64,000 nt of DNA from Bactericera cockerelli. Taxonomy: Eukaryota; Arthropoda; Insecta; Hemiptera; Triozidae. The stretch spans positions 15,138,564-15,202,563 of the forward strand of contig CM044957.1 in assembly GCA_024516035.1 (NCBI GenBank), in the 5' to 3' direction. Below, in pieces: positions 28,001 to 41,800 of this stretch. How positions within the stretch are numbered: position 1 is the first letter of the stretch; every line of letters begins with the position of its first letter. A model generated the notes under the pieces. It searched no databases and was not told where the DNA came from. It saw nothing but the letters and a program-made list of their open reading frames with translations. Both the position numbers and the translations under genes were made by a program.

Positions 28001-31000
28001 CGTACGTACCTATTACAGATTTTTTTTTTTTTTTTTAATTTTAAAGAAAAACTTTTCAATAATTGAGCTTTGTTGCATGCTCGAAATTTTGTACTATAGT
28101 CCCTTGGCCTCGTCTACATTATTTATCCTGATATTTAGCTTCATTTTCCCTATTTTTCTTTTACTTGAGATGTCAGGCCCTGCCTGGGGGTTATATTATT
28201 TTGCTAGATCAAACCCAGCACTTTTTGGTCACGAAATTTGGAGTTTCAAATAATCCATCACATATCTAGACCACAGCCTATCTATAAAGTCTATAAAGTT
28301 TCAGCACTATAGGCCGTTACCTTTATAGAGTTATAGTGATGAGTGAATGAATGACTTGAAATGAGTCAGCAATTTAACGGTTATAAATCATAATTATAAG
28401 CACATCATTAATTGCAAAAAAACACTATCTTCAACGCAATGTACAATTAATTATAATTGAATGTCTAGGGTAAAAACTCAAGTACCATTGAATGGCGTTG
28501 AAAAAATTTCGCATCGATTTAAATTTTACAACTATCTGAAAAACCCTGCAAGCACTGGAATCATTACCTCGTTGTAAAACTTAATCTCCCGCAAGTCGAA
28601 CTGAGCCTCGGTCACAAAGTAGCGACTGAAAGGGTCATTGGGCAGCAGCTTCACTATGAGATGGACCTCTTCCTTTTCGTTCTCGACGGTCACATTCACC
28701 GCGACGATATCACTGAGCACATAGTCCGCCGTTTCGGCCGTCGGCTCTTCGTACTTGAGGCCGGTGACGGCGACTGTGCGGCCGAAGTGGCTCTCCAGCC
28801 AGGCCGAGACGCGGTCCAGCGAGATGATGGCCTGCAGCTCCTCGCGGCCGCTACAGCCGCTCTCCGTTGTGTCTCCCATGACTGCTCGCTATGCACTGAC
28901 TCACCTCCTGCCCATGCCCATGCCTAGCTCCAGCATCCGTGAAGAAGGATACAGGGCGGCGCGGGATTTCAAGCAAGGAGGGCAGCTAGTTGCAAAGTAA
29001 CGTGAATCTTCCTATGGATCTCTTGATGTATTTTATTTTATAAAAAGCGATAAGTTTTTATTTCCATTTATTTTGTAAATGTAGCAAATATGTATTTTCA
29101 AAAAATTGATTTGGATGTTTTCAATTATCCTCATGAAAAGTTTCGTCGATTTCAATAAAATTTGTGAATTCTGGTCGTAAAGAAACTACCTTTAAGGCAA
29201 AATGAATAGATGTTTTGTTATACCTCTGTCGCGTTTAGTCTCGATTTGCGTACTGTCTGAGATGGGGAAAGCTAGTGCTAAGTCATAACTTGAGATCTCG
29301 ATTTTGTGTATTAATTTCATAAAGTGTTTCATAAAGGTGCCTAGTAAGATTTTTTGAAATTTATTTTCTTTTCATTGAAATATGTACTTGTACTCGTAGA
29401 ATAGTTTTTTTTTTTTTTATATATTACTTCCGAGAAATTTCTAATATTAGAAATCGGAAGTATTGTGTTCGTTTTTGTAAAAAAAAAAATATTTTTTTGC
29501 TCCGATTTCAATTTTTTTCATATTTCTGGACGTTTCATAACCTCCTGAGCAAATTTGGTTTTGTGTCTGTCTGTCGGTCCGTCGCGGTCTGTCGGTCTGT
29601 CTGTCGGTCTGTTAAAACGATTCCTTGTAACGCGCAAATCTCGGAAACTACTCTACCGATTTTGATGAAATTTTGCACACATCTAGGAGACATTCTGCAG
29701 ATGGCCCCATTTTAAATTCATCGAATTCATACTAGCGGTTCTTGGTGAAAGAGACCATGCGCCTGACCACTAACTTTTTACTTAAACGCTGATATCTCGT
29801 GAACGGTACACTCGATTTTGATGAAATTTTGTATGGTTATGCATATTATTATTTGACATAGGCTTTTTATAATTATTTTTAAATTAATAATGATTTGACT
29901 CTGATATTTAAGAAAATCCGAAATTTTGGACAAAGAAGTCAAAAAATAAGGATCACGACTTGCCGATACAGAATTTTTTGTAGAATCTAGAATGTATAAA
30001 AAACAATATTCTACCATATTTGAAAACAAATTTGAAGAAAATCGGTTGAGCCGTTTTAGAGATACAAGTAATTTTCTAAAAAAATCTCAAATTTGGCACG
30101 TGTTTACAATGTCAAGCAATCACGAGGAAGTATTGTGTCCATAATTGGCAGTGTTTTTTTTTCTTACTCTCTTCTCAAACAGCTTGGCCTCATCGATTCT
30201 TTTGTGTCACCATAAGTTCATTATTGATTTTATTGTATTTCTTTTACATATACTCGTACTACAATATTCATAAAGTACCGATCTGTCCCGGTAACTCAGT
30301 GGTAAATGCGTGTCCCGGTAGCTCAGTGTGAAAGGCGGCCCTCTGTGAATCCAGAGGTCAGCGGGTTCGAAACCCAGCCGGGATATGACAAGTTATCCTC
30401 TCCTTTGGGATTTTTACCACAGAATAATACGTCTTAGGCTTTGCTGGAATGATGGGACTTTCATAGTCCTTAATCGGGCAGTATAAATAAGGCGATATTA
30501 TTATTATGTTGAATTCCACACATTCTTTGTGTGGAATTCTGTCCCGGTAGCTCAGTGGTAAAGGCGGAACTCCGTGAATCCAGATACAACAGAGGTTGCG
30601 GGTTTGAAACCCAGCCGGGACATGACAAGTTATCCTCCCATTTGGGATTTTTACCACATAATATTATGTCTTGGGCTTACTGCTGGAATAATGGGACTTA
30701 ATAGTCCTGATCGGGCAGTATAAATAAGGCGATATTATTATTATTATTATTATTCAACACTCCCCTCCTTATTACAAACCTTGCAAAAATAAATAAAATG
30801 AAAATCTAAACATTTTTTAGAACCTAGAATTATGTAATCATAAATATAAAAATGTTAAAGATGTGAATTTTTAAATTCCCTTTTCTTCGGGACTAGCAAA
30901 TATTATCCTTAGCCGCCATTTTATTTTCTCGTCAGATCAATATCCCGATCTCTCTCTTTTTTCACTCGGCTGTCTTCGCGTCTCTCCCTCTCCCATCTCT

Positions 31001-33283
31001 CTCCTTGGTAAGGTTTTCCCTCACTTTTCCTCCTCCTCTCTCCCTCTCCCATCTCTCTCCTTGGTAAGGGTTTCCCTCACTTTTCCTCCTCCTCTGTCTT
31101 TCTCACCATCTCTACCTTGTAGTCATTGTTCCCTTGTGCTCTCTTCATTTTCATCTTCTCATTCTTCTCCTTTCACCTATTTTCTATCTTCCATCAGCAT
31201 TTATTGTTCTTTGTCTCCCTTTTGAGACTCATACTTATTCATATGTCTTTCACTTTTATGTCACTCTCTCTCTCTTAACTTTTATTCTTTTGTTTAATTC
31301 TTTGTCTCTTTCTTGTCTTTCCTTTTCTCATGTTTATTTTATCATTACACATATTTTCATTTTTATTTTTCTCTTCTTTTACTTGTATTCTTTGCTTTAC
31401 TCTCTTTCATATGCATATTTCTTCTCAAATTTCTCGACTTGTTTTCCTTACTGCTCTTCCGTTTCTCCGATGTGTATATTTGTTTTCTTCACTGGAATTT
31501 TCATTTTTACAGGATGTCAGTTTGATTGTTTTTTTTCTAATCGTTTTTCTCGATTTTTTTCTCTCTCTCTCCCTCCCTCTCTCTCTCCTTCCCTCTCCCT
31601 CTCTCCCTCAGTCCCCCTCTCTATCTCCCTCTCTCCCTCTCTCCCTCCCTCCCCTCTATTTTAGTTCGTTTTTTTTCTTCTTCTTCAAATTCTTCATTTT
31701 GTGTACATAAACTCTTTTGTCTCTTTTCGTTTTTCGAATCACCTGGTTTTTCTACCGATCCTGTGTTTGATTTTTATTGTATTTTTTCACGTTCTATCCT
31801 ACATTTACCTCTTCTTCTCGAATCAGAACTTAAGGTTGAGAGGTTTTTTCCCCAATGTTTTTTTCCAGCTCTATTTATGTATTTCGCAGGCGAAAAGCAA
31901 AGATGAGACTTAAAAATACTACTTGCTATTTTATTAAATACAATCCAACTTGCATTTTTCGAGTTATGGCGTTATAAACACACACACACACACAAACGAA
32001 TCATTTTATAATTTAAGGTAGGTGGTGTTGGGTTCTTAAAGAATCGAAAGCTAGCCCTTACAAATATTTTTTTTTTTTTTATTTCTTTTGACAACTCCTT
32101 TTTGTATCTAAGTTTCGAACCCTAGATAGTTCACAATGCAGTAACCTGACACGTGTATTAAGCAACGGGGAGCAACTATTGTGATGAACTTTCAGCTCAA
32201 CATCATTAACATTCTTTCTATTCAAACTGTTTCCACTTTTCAATGTTCTCTTATGATTCTCACTCAATTATCATGTTTATCCATCACCTTTATTATTTCA
32301 AGCTACATTACATTTCTTTTCATCTTCTAAGTTAGTTATGAGTACTAATGAGGAGATATTGTAGTCTATCTCATTATAACTATATCTAGTTATCTGCTAT
32401 GTTAAGATGAATCGTTAAAACATTTTCGCACATGATCACATTCTTCTGGACAGTTTTTTCTAAAGACTGTCGCATGTCCAATAGTTTCAAAATTTTCGTT
32501 AAACTTCCTGATAGATTAGGAGTAGATATTTGTATTTGCTAATCTTTGAAGAGCTATTTTAGCAAATTGATTATGTCTTATGTTACTATGATTGTTTTCA
32601 ATTATTTATCAGGAATCAGGACACTAACTAAACCGTGGCACATTGTGTCATTTGTTCCTGAGTTTTAGCTAAATGGTGTTGTACATACATATAGTCACAT
32701 TCTTTAGTCTCCTTAAAAAGTTCCTGACCAATAAAACAAAACAGATCTCATCATTCATCAATATGCTCGCCAAGATAATGCCATCCGAATGCTCTCTTTC
32801 TCCCTCCCTCTCTCCCTCATTTTTTTTCTTCCTAGTTTTTCTTTTTGCTCTTTCTCCCCCTCATCTTTTCTTTTTCCTTTTTTCTCTCCACCCCCCCTTT
32901 CCATCCTACCCCCCCCCCCTCCCCCTCCCCCAGGGAAATTCCAATCCATCGAATATCTTCATATCGTATCATCTATCAAACTTGCTTCTATTTCACTGTT
33001 CACCCAACATGTTTTCAGTGCATCACTTGAATGTAGACATCTCCTCTTCAAGATTTACTTTAGTAGTATACACTATACAGTTAACCAACTTTTGTCCTGG
33101 TTGCTCAAAGCGTCATTCTGTTAATTGAGAGATCGCGTGTTTGAAACCCAGCCAGGATATGACAAGTTATCCTCTCATTTGGGATTTTGACCACATAATA
33201 ATACGTCTTGGCTTTACTGCTGAAATAATGAAAATTATTGGTTCGAATCGAGCTGTATAAATAAGGTGATTTTATTTACTAAA

Positions 33284-33314
<31 letters not shown>

Positions 33315-36300
33315 AGTAGTATACAGTTAACTAAAAATCTTTGCAATTTTTCTGTATATTACTCTGTTATACTAATAAAATGGATCTTGCAGTTTATAAT
33401 ACCCGAGTGAGATATAATCCAGTACTTTTTGCGCCGTTTTATGTAGGTCAACTTATAATAGGGAACATCACAAGAAACATTCTTTAGGGAGGATCCGAAC
33501 TTACGAACCCTCATACCAGTGGAGTTTGCTGCACAGTTGATATCAGGTTTGATGTTGCCTACCATAACTACATGAAGAATAACTGTATCAATTTATTTGT
33601 GGTATACTTTATTTGCCAATAGTTATGCTCTTTCACCAAGTAGACTTAGAACCTCACTAGCATTGTGTAATTGAACTATGAATAGCTTTACCACCGATTG
33701 TACTATGATTATGGTAGCATGTGGTAGTATTGGTTATATTTAATGCTATCCTTTTAAGTTTACATGATACTGAAATAACCATGAATGTGGTCCTTTCTCG
33801 CAGGGTTAACTCTGGTGAAACAAATTCTTCTCTTTTTTGTGTGAATAATGAACTATCATGCGGATCTCAGCTTTTCGATCCCTTTACATTATGTATGTAT
33901 ATTTGTAGTATATGTATCTGCCTTCATCTAGTGAGGTGGATCAGGTTTTGGCTGGTCCACTCCTTGCTCCCTCAACTAGACTGTAGTCATGACAACTAGA
34001 ATTAGTGTAGTCATGACAACTAGAATTACTGTAGTCATGACAACTAGAATTACTGTAGTCATGACAACTAGAATTACTGTAGTCATGACAACTAGAATTA
34101 CTGTAGTCATGACAACTAGAATTACTGTAGTCATGACAACTAGAATTACTGTAGTCATGACAACTAGAATTACTGTAGTCAAGACAACTAGAATTACTGT
34201 AGTCATGACAACTAGAATTACTGTAGTCATGACTACTAGAATTACTGTGATCATGAGCGGGCAGTCTAAATAAAGCACTACTTACTTACATGTACACATG
34301 GCTCCCAGTGTAACATTACCGCTAATCTGATCCTTACACCTTGAATATAGAATGTTGAACTGGAGATAATTTACTTGAACCTCTACTGTTACATACAGGA
34401 GGTTCCAAGAGTCCACGTATGGCTTGTATTTACTTCGAGGATGTATTCCTGAGTAAAAAAATTAGGTCTTGGTTTTGGCAACAGAACTCCTTCAAAAGTA
34501 TCTTCTTCTAACATTTCCTAACGAAACTACCAACAGATACCTGACAAAAGTTTAAATCTTTTTATTTGTCCAATTATTATTTTACCAAATTATTTCAGAC
34601 ATATAGAAATGATTTCCATTTAGGCTTGTGTAGTTTCTCGTTCTCCTCACATGGGTAAGGTATTTCTTGTTCGTCCCCAGACAGGATCGAAAGCATTTTT
34701 TTTAGTGGTACACACGTCCTTATTTTTACCTACCCTAGACGTATGTACATGGACTATTGGCTCACCCTGTCTGTAGTGCTGGTTACACATTGAGGTGCCT
34801 CTAGTTAGCTCTACTGTTACTTCGGAGTTTAGACAATTCATATCAAGCCAGCAGTGTTCTGGTTTTGTTTATTTATCGATTCAACCAACTTATAATTTAA
34901 TATCAATCCATACTTAGCTGAAAATATACTCAACATACTCGTATAATCAATCAATACTTAGCTGGGAATACATTGAACATATAAAATCATCGAAATAATT
35001 TGAAGATTTTCTATCTTCAAATTATTTCGATGTTTATTATTTGTTTTACCAAGAGTTGTGTATAATTATAAGTTTTTCCTGAGAACTTATATATTTCATT
35101 GATATAAAATCAATCCATACTTAGCTGAGGATATATACTTAACATAAGATCAAGCCATACTTACCTGAGGATATACGTAACATAAGATCAATCCATACTT
35201 AGCTGAGAATATACTTAACATAAGATCAAGCCATACTTACCTGAGGATATACGTAACATAAGATCAATCCATACTTAGCTGAGGATATACTTAACATAAG
35301 ATCAATCCATACTTATATGAACTAATACGCATACAAGTTCTTGATGTAGAAGAGGTGTTGCTGACGCCGCTCCGTATGTAAAGGAATCTCGTACCGGGTT
35401 GTCCGAATAAGCAAATCCTTAATCCTGACTTGTCCCAGACGGCCACACCACCTAACCAGTGGCACTAACCACCGTGCCGACATACGGTTTTCAACATACA
35501 AACCAACCTCGATAAGGCGGCGGACTTGTAACTTGAAGGTCGGTGGTTCAAGTCCCGGTTTCAGCGTAGATTTAGTAAAGCGAGTTGGAGTAGTTCTGAC
35601 ATCACGAAAGTCATTAACCCAAATATGATAACTTTTTTTAAATAAAAAGATCCGAGTGCCCGTTCCAATCTCTATGAAAGTCATGGAACAGTTTGAGCGA
35701 GAGGAAAAGGAACCATGGAACATAGAACAGAACTAAAGTGGTTTCTTTCCCAAGTAATTTTGTAAATTGTAAAGAAAGGAGAATGAAGAATAAGATCATA
35801 AAATCGACAGTTAATTATGATGACTTAAGTTGATATTGATGGAAAGCTTGATAGCCATGTCATGATTTTCAGTTTGATAATGCTGACGCTCATGAAGATC
35901 TTGATGAGTTCGCTGATACTGATGATAAGTTTGATAATATTTTACTACATCATAATGTTGCTGATGATGTGGCGCTTGAGATTAATGATGGTGTTGATGT
36001 GTTTTCTGAAAATAAGAGGACGAGGAGAAGAAGAAGAAGTGAATGCTGAAAGTATGGAACAAAGCCTAAACAATAAGGCGAACACAAAGCAGGAGCGAGA
36101 CGAAGGTGGAAGGAAGAGCTGAGATAAAACAATGATGAGATAGAAACCAGAGATAGTCTAGGACTCGGCAAGATTTTAATTACGCTTTTTAAATCTGTGT
36201 GGCTTGTGTCAGGAGACAGTTGCGGCGGATGATCCCTCTTTTCGAACCTAAACCCAGCCCGGAGTAAACTTTCTACAGCACCAAGCCGCCCACATTCCAG

Positions 36301-38782
36301 GCATGAAGTTTGAATTAAGACAATTAGATAGACACAATACCTTTCCATGTGCTTTAGGGCAGGGGTTTTACAATGCCTGTGCTTTTAAAGAGGAGTTATT
36401 TACCGTTGAAAAAAATACGTTAAAATCATACACGCCTATAACTCCCGGCAGCATAACTTGAAATTCTTCATCATCCATTGTGAATTGTTTTTTTTTTTTG
36501 TCCCTACTCAGATCAGAGACTATTTTTGCACTATCTAGGCTGGGCCAATTCATACAGTCAGATGGTCGTTACCACAGTAGTGATGTTTACAGCAGTATGA
36601 ATATTACAGTTGCCACTTTATACTATACACTTATACAATATACAGGGTCCACTAACAATGATTGCACAGTGTGCTACGTATCAACATTCATACAGCATTG
36701 CTTCTTCTTGAGCCTAACGCACCGCTCGGAAGATTTAAGAAATTAAGCCATCAGGGATACCTTTTGAATTTACTGTTCTGGATCAATATTGAGAGTGCCT
36801 TCAAGGAGTTTAAATCAGGCCAGCGTCGATGGCACATTGAATACACCAGTTCTCGATCTGTCACAGAAGTTAAGCAACGTCCATCGCACTTAGAACTTGA
36901 ATGGTGACTTTTCAAATTTGAATACTCGTGATGCTGGCCATTCTCGGCACCACTTAGGCTGGGTGAGGTTCATTTGAGTAGCTGTTTTGTAATGTAAGTT
37001 TTCAACTATTGGAGGGTGAAACCCCCGTCGCGATATGACGATGCAATTAAAAGTGACGTTGAACCTATAAAAAAGAGCTTAAATTTAGAGGTCGGAATTT
37101 CCCATCCTCTCATCTTAGCTAAAGCTCTGGGTTTTATAAGGTATAAGTTATTGTGTTGGCACCCAGTAGTAATGTTTATATCCCGCATAGTTATCACGCT
37201 TGACAGTATCATCTTGTGCGCAGCCACCGTGACAGAGTTTCAGCAGAGCAGAGTCCACTGGTTCGAGTCCAGTGATTTCCCTCGCTGTACAAACCGAACC
37301 AGATCCTTGATTAACCTAACCATCTCATGTTCCCAGTGAGCTTGCTTTGAGCGGCCTGGGGCCCCTTCGTAATATTATACGTCCCCTCAAAAATATAATC
37401 CAGCCAACATTTAACACCTCACCCTCGTAACGATATACCGTTTTAGCAGCACAGTAACACACATGTCATCCTGTTTTACTATCTAACTAGTTGGTGTCCG
37501 GTGTTTGGCCAACGGTAAATAGTATTATTATTTTTTTAAATTGTCACCAGTTTATGTATTGAAGTAAAGGGTTTTCCATTAAGAATGATTACAAAACGCA
37601 GGTTGTTTGGAGTATTAAAACAAAATGTATTTTTATTACACCTAGACACTTTGCCATTATGATATTAACATAAGTCATAATATGCCGACCACTTGTTTGC
37701 TTGTCGGAGTCTTTTTGCTTTTAACAAAGCCACTAAATATTAATGAACAACATCGCTAAAGATGATTTTTTGATGAAACTCGAAATTTGAATTTAGAGGG
37801 AGCTATTAATTGAAATTTAGTTAGTAAGTTTTGACAATTGTGCTCGCTCGTGTACCATGGCTAAATGGCATACTTTAATGAACAAAATAAATTAATTCAA
37901 ATCGATGAATGGGGTGCGTTCAGATTGACAAAACAAAGTGAGGCGTTCATATTGAAAAACCCTTTACAAGATAAATAAAACAATAATACATAAATATGAA
38001 GAGGAAGAAAATCATTTTTTCTTCTTCTTTCACGTTGCCTTTCCTTAACCTACTTTGGGTGGGCATTTGCTGCTTCATTGAATCCTTTATATCCATTTAT
38101 TTTTTTCTCCGGTTTTTAGGTCCATTTTCCCTATGAGGGGAGCTATTGTTCTTTCTCAAGTCTTCCTCAACTTTGTCTCTCCATGTCATCTTCGGTCTCC
38201 CTCTCTTTATTTCATCTTCTATTTCAAATCCCTCTATTTCCAGTGCACTTTTAAAATACCTATAAAAACAATTTTGTCAGGCGTAGTTCTTCGAGTACAT
38301 TGTACTTACCTCTTGCTATTCTACGGCTCTATTGCACAGACACGCTCTTAATTGAGGTTTAGCTACTTAATCGTTAAGCCTAATGTCTTATTGACCCTCG
38401 CCTACCTTCCACTAAAAAGTATTTTTTATTTATTAAGAAGAGTGTTTCACAGCCGTTTTTATTTCGTAGCCATGAAACAGGAGCTACTGTAGACGCTTGT
38501 AGTCTGTGTTGTAGCCTACCCATCCCGTAGTATGCCTCTCCTCTGATGGGCGAAAAGTGACACAATACTTCCCAATTAGGTGCTGGGTCAACACGAGCGC
38601 ACCGGAAGGTATCCCTTACAAACAATTGTAACCAAATTGAGAATACAAATTTTTGTCGGCACAGGGGATCGAACCCGGGACCTTCCGCATGCCAATTATT
38701 ATCATGCCTTTTTATATAAATATATTTACAAAGGTATTTTTCCTAACAATAATGCATTTAAAAAATTATTCTCCATGAACCT

Positions 38783-38818
<36 letters not shown>

Positions 38819-41800
38819 TTGAAGACCGGCATGGTTTTTCGTGAATTCTCTTGTGGGACCAGCGATAATACGGCTATCCGACCCTGTGTACCACCGGTGG
38901 TACACTTGGTCCATTCCGTACGAACGTGCGTGTACCACCGGTGGTACACCCGGTTGTCTACGTGTTAAGCTTTACTAGGAGGACAAAGTACAATCGTAAC
39001 AGTATAAAATTAAGAAAAGAAAAAAAAAAAACAAAACAAACAAATGACAAAATAACTAAGTAAAAAAAAAGGAAAATAACAATAATGTCCTACCTAAAGG
39101 GCGGGGTTATTGCCTGCGGCAATCTCTTCCACCCAACCCTTTGTAATTGAAACCTGTTGTAATTAACCCTATCGCCCCCACAGGTCCTCATAGCCCCAGT
39201 GCTGGCGGGGCTGGCCGTGGGTATCGGAGTGCCCATCCTTCTGTTCTACGTGTACGGGGTGGTGCCGGTGTCGCTGTGCAGGTCAGGGGGGTGCGGGGTG
39301 TCCACCTCCCCCTCGGGGGGCGTCAAGTTTGACTTCGAGGATGAGGAGGAGAGCATCGAGTTTTTTCCTTCGAAAGGTATGTTTTTTTACTTCCGAAATC
39401 AATCAGTCAATCAATATTTTACTGTGTGATAATTATCATTGTACTTTTACACTTTTTTTTTTTCTCATTAAATTCAATTAAAATGAACAATTAAGTTGGT
39501 AGAAATAAAGAAGAGAAGTAAAAGGAGAGATCATCTGAAGATAGGAAGATTGCTTTCGTTTTTGTTTAAAAAACTTCGAAAGGTATGTTTTTTACTTCCG
39601 ACCATCTGAAGATATGGGAAGATTGCTTTCGTTTTTGTATTAAAAAACCTTCGAAAGGTATGTTTTTTACTTCCGACCATCGCATTGGACGATATGGAAG
39701 ATTGCTTTCGTTTTGTATTAAAAAACCTTCGAAAGGTATGTTTTTTATTTCCGGTATTCCTTGAAGACATCAAAGTTTGTATTAGTTTTGTATTGTGTTC
39801 TGTAACCGTGTTCCCCTCTTTTTCTCTTTATTAAGAACTCTGGCGATAAGAAATACTGTCCATGATGTTTTTAAATTTTGACCACTTAGTAATGTTTCTT
39901 TATGTGTAGACCAAGGAATGAAGTATAACACAAATAATGCACTTATTACACAGACTGCCTGCGTAGGACATTACAGTAGTTCTGATATATTTTGTGGTCT
40001 ATTTATTTTATTTTGTGGCGATCCGACCAATGAATCGACAACACTCGACCAGCAAACAAGAACTATTGCTTAAAATTTTTAACTGTCAAGAACTTGAGCG
40101 TACGCGAAGAAAATTAAAGAGAATCTGTTAATAGAGAAATCAGTTTATTTCAAATATTTAAGACGAGAGGAGAGGCCTTTCGCTATGAAACTTATTCAAT
40201 TATCACCATTTAAATACTTTGTTGCGTGAGCGTTGTTTATTTATTCATACATTAATCTGCTGATAGAACATAGATAGTAGTTGGGTTTATTTTAAGGTAA
40301 AATATTGAAATTAAATGTACATGTACAATGTACATTGTACCGACCTCAGTACGACTGATCGATAAGGCAGCGGACTTGTAACCTGGAGGCGGTGGTTCAA
40401 GTCCCGGTTTCAGCGTAGATTTAGGTGAGTTGGAGTAGTTGTGACATCACGAAAGTGATAAACACAAATATGATAACTTTTTTTTACATGTACATTTGTA
40501 GTTATGTTAGAAGAACAAACTTGGTCTTGTAACTATCATAAAAAAGAGAGAGACAGATGTATTTAAAATATTTTTAAAAATATGGTTCACTTAAATTTAT
40601 TGTGAAATGAGATCACGAAAAAGTTACCTGGACCTCCTCTTGATCTGAACTTGTCTGTTCTTCTCAGGATGTTTACTAGCCTAGCAGGCACGCGCCGTAT
40701 GAATAAAAAGTCTTGCTAGAATTTTAAAATTTTAAGCATCAAAATTTCAGAGTCAAAATTGTAGGAAAGACATGACATCCAAAGAAGGCGTTTGAAGAAC
40801 GAGGAGTCGACAAGCTCAATAATATTAGGAGATGAGTGAGAAAAAAAGATTTTTTAAAAATAAAAGGCAAAATGTTGCGAAATAATATGATAATAATTCA
40901 TCCTCAGGTTCAGACCCGGACGCCATCAGTCACCCGAACGTTTCCATCGGTGAGTCCTCAGACAAGGACTCGGTGAGCATGGTGCCCCTCACCGGTAGCA
41001 TCGCCTCCAACACCCGCAGCCTCGTCACGCAGAGCAGTCGGGCCCGCGGACGCCATCTCCACTAGGAATGTGAGTAGCCAGAGTAGCCTCGGGGCTCAGT
41101 TGTGCTCTGCCTATCCACTTATTATTATTATTATCTGACCTGGTTGCAGGGTTTTCAGTGAAACCCTTACAATTAACACTGCGACCTAATTAGATCTATT
41201 GTGACCAGTTGATTCTAGTCGGTTTTAACGTCCTGATTTGAGATAGTCAGGATGGGGGTTTTACCGTCCATTCGCTGGGAATCGTACCTGCTACCTACAT
41301 TAACCTCACCCAGCCTGGGTAGGGCCGGAAATGCCAGCCTCACGTGTTTTTGGAAGGGACAGAATTTTCTTCGAAAAGTCTGCCCCAACCGGGAGTCGAC
41401 TGGCTTATCCACTTAATAATAAAAAATAATATTAATGAATAATGTTTTTTCTTTGTGTTATAATGTCACAGTTTCAGTGGGTAGCGCAGAGTCATAGGTC
41501 TTTTTACCACTCTAATATACAATATCTGGTTTTTGCCTATAACTCCGCCCCTGCTCGCTGCTCAAATCAACGTAGCTACTCATTGCCCCTCACGAGGTGT
41601 GATTATTAGTACAATTAGCTCCGTGGTTAAGCACTCGCTTGGCATGCGGAAGTTTCCGGGTTTGATCCCCTGTGCCGACAAAAATTTGTATTCTTAATTT
41701 GGTCACAATTGTTTATATTCCCGTGCTTTCGTGTTGACCCAGCACCTAAATAGGAGATATTGTGTCACTTCCCACCCATCAGAGGGGAGACATACTACGG

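Larger units (their letters stand above)
25748..28567 (-). other. Intron of the nested EcKL gene
   Basis: Holds a minus-oriented SINE-A (26851-27002), a triplicated family F start (27515-27645), and a near-palindromic fragment of the 680-bp repeat end at about 26148-26186. An ORF at 27068-27274 is unrecognised and probably repeat-derived. Confidence 0.5.
24867..28879 (-). pseudogene. Ecdysteroid-kinase-like (EcKL/CHK kinase-like) gene nested in an RNF19 intron, with three frame breaks
   Basis: Exon 1 is 28879-28568 (104 codons from the [14 protein letters not shown] ... [13 protein letters not shown] ... [17 protein letters not shown] ... IKFYNE). Exon 2 is 25747-24867, joining in phase at [17 protein letters not shown]. 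Family features are LVLDNLR, then [12 protein letters not shown] (the HxDxxxxN catalytic loop) and VLDWQ (metal-binding Asp), as in the CHK-like family that phosphorylates ecdysteroids and other small molecules in insects. As written, exon 2 needs three single-base corrections: near 25610, near 25199-25202 (right after VLDWQ) and near 25145-25165. Between breaks the reading is clean and well conserved. It is transcribed against RNF19 from inside the 17.5-kb intron. Either a recent pseudogene or an intact gene with base-call indels; I cannot tell from sequence alone. Confidence 0.8.

Noticed and set aside
30540..30625. tRNA gene (GTCCCGG ... CCGGGAC)
   Set aside because: The anticodon arm does not fold properly, an insert lies in the variable part, and a SINE body follows; repeated several times in the window with the same body.
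31134..31710. ORFs up to 176 residues rich in Ser, Leu, Phe
   Set aside because: Caused by the pyrimidine-rich tract; no domain and no exon structure.
32758..32949. Glycine/glutamate-rich minus-strand ORF
   Set aside because: Reverse of a C/T-rich tract with runs of C; purely compositional.
33976..34278. ORFs of 94-100 residues made of short repeats on both strands
   Set aside because: A 24-bp minisatellite without stops; no initiation context or homology.
36820..36900. 5S rRNA gene
   Set aside because: Only the central 5S part is present and it runs directly into a SINE body also seen at four other places.
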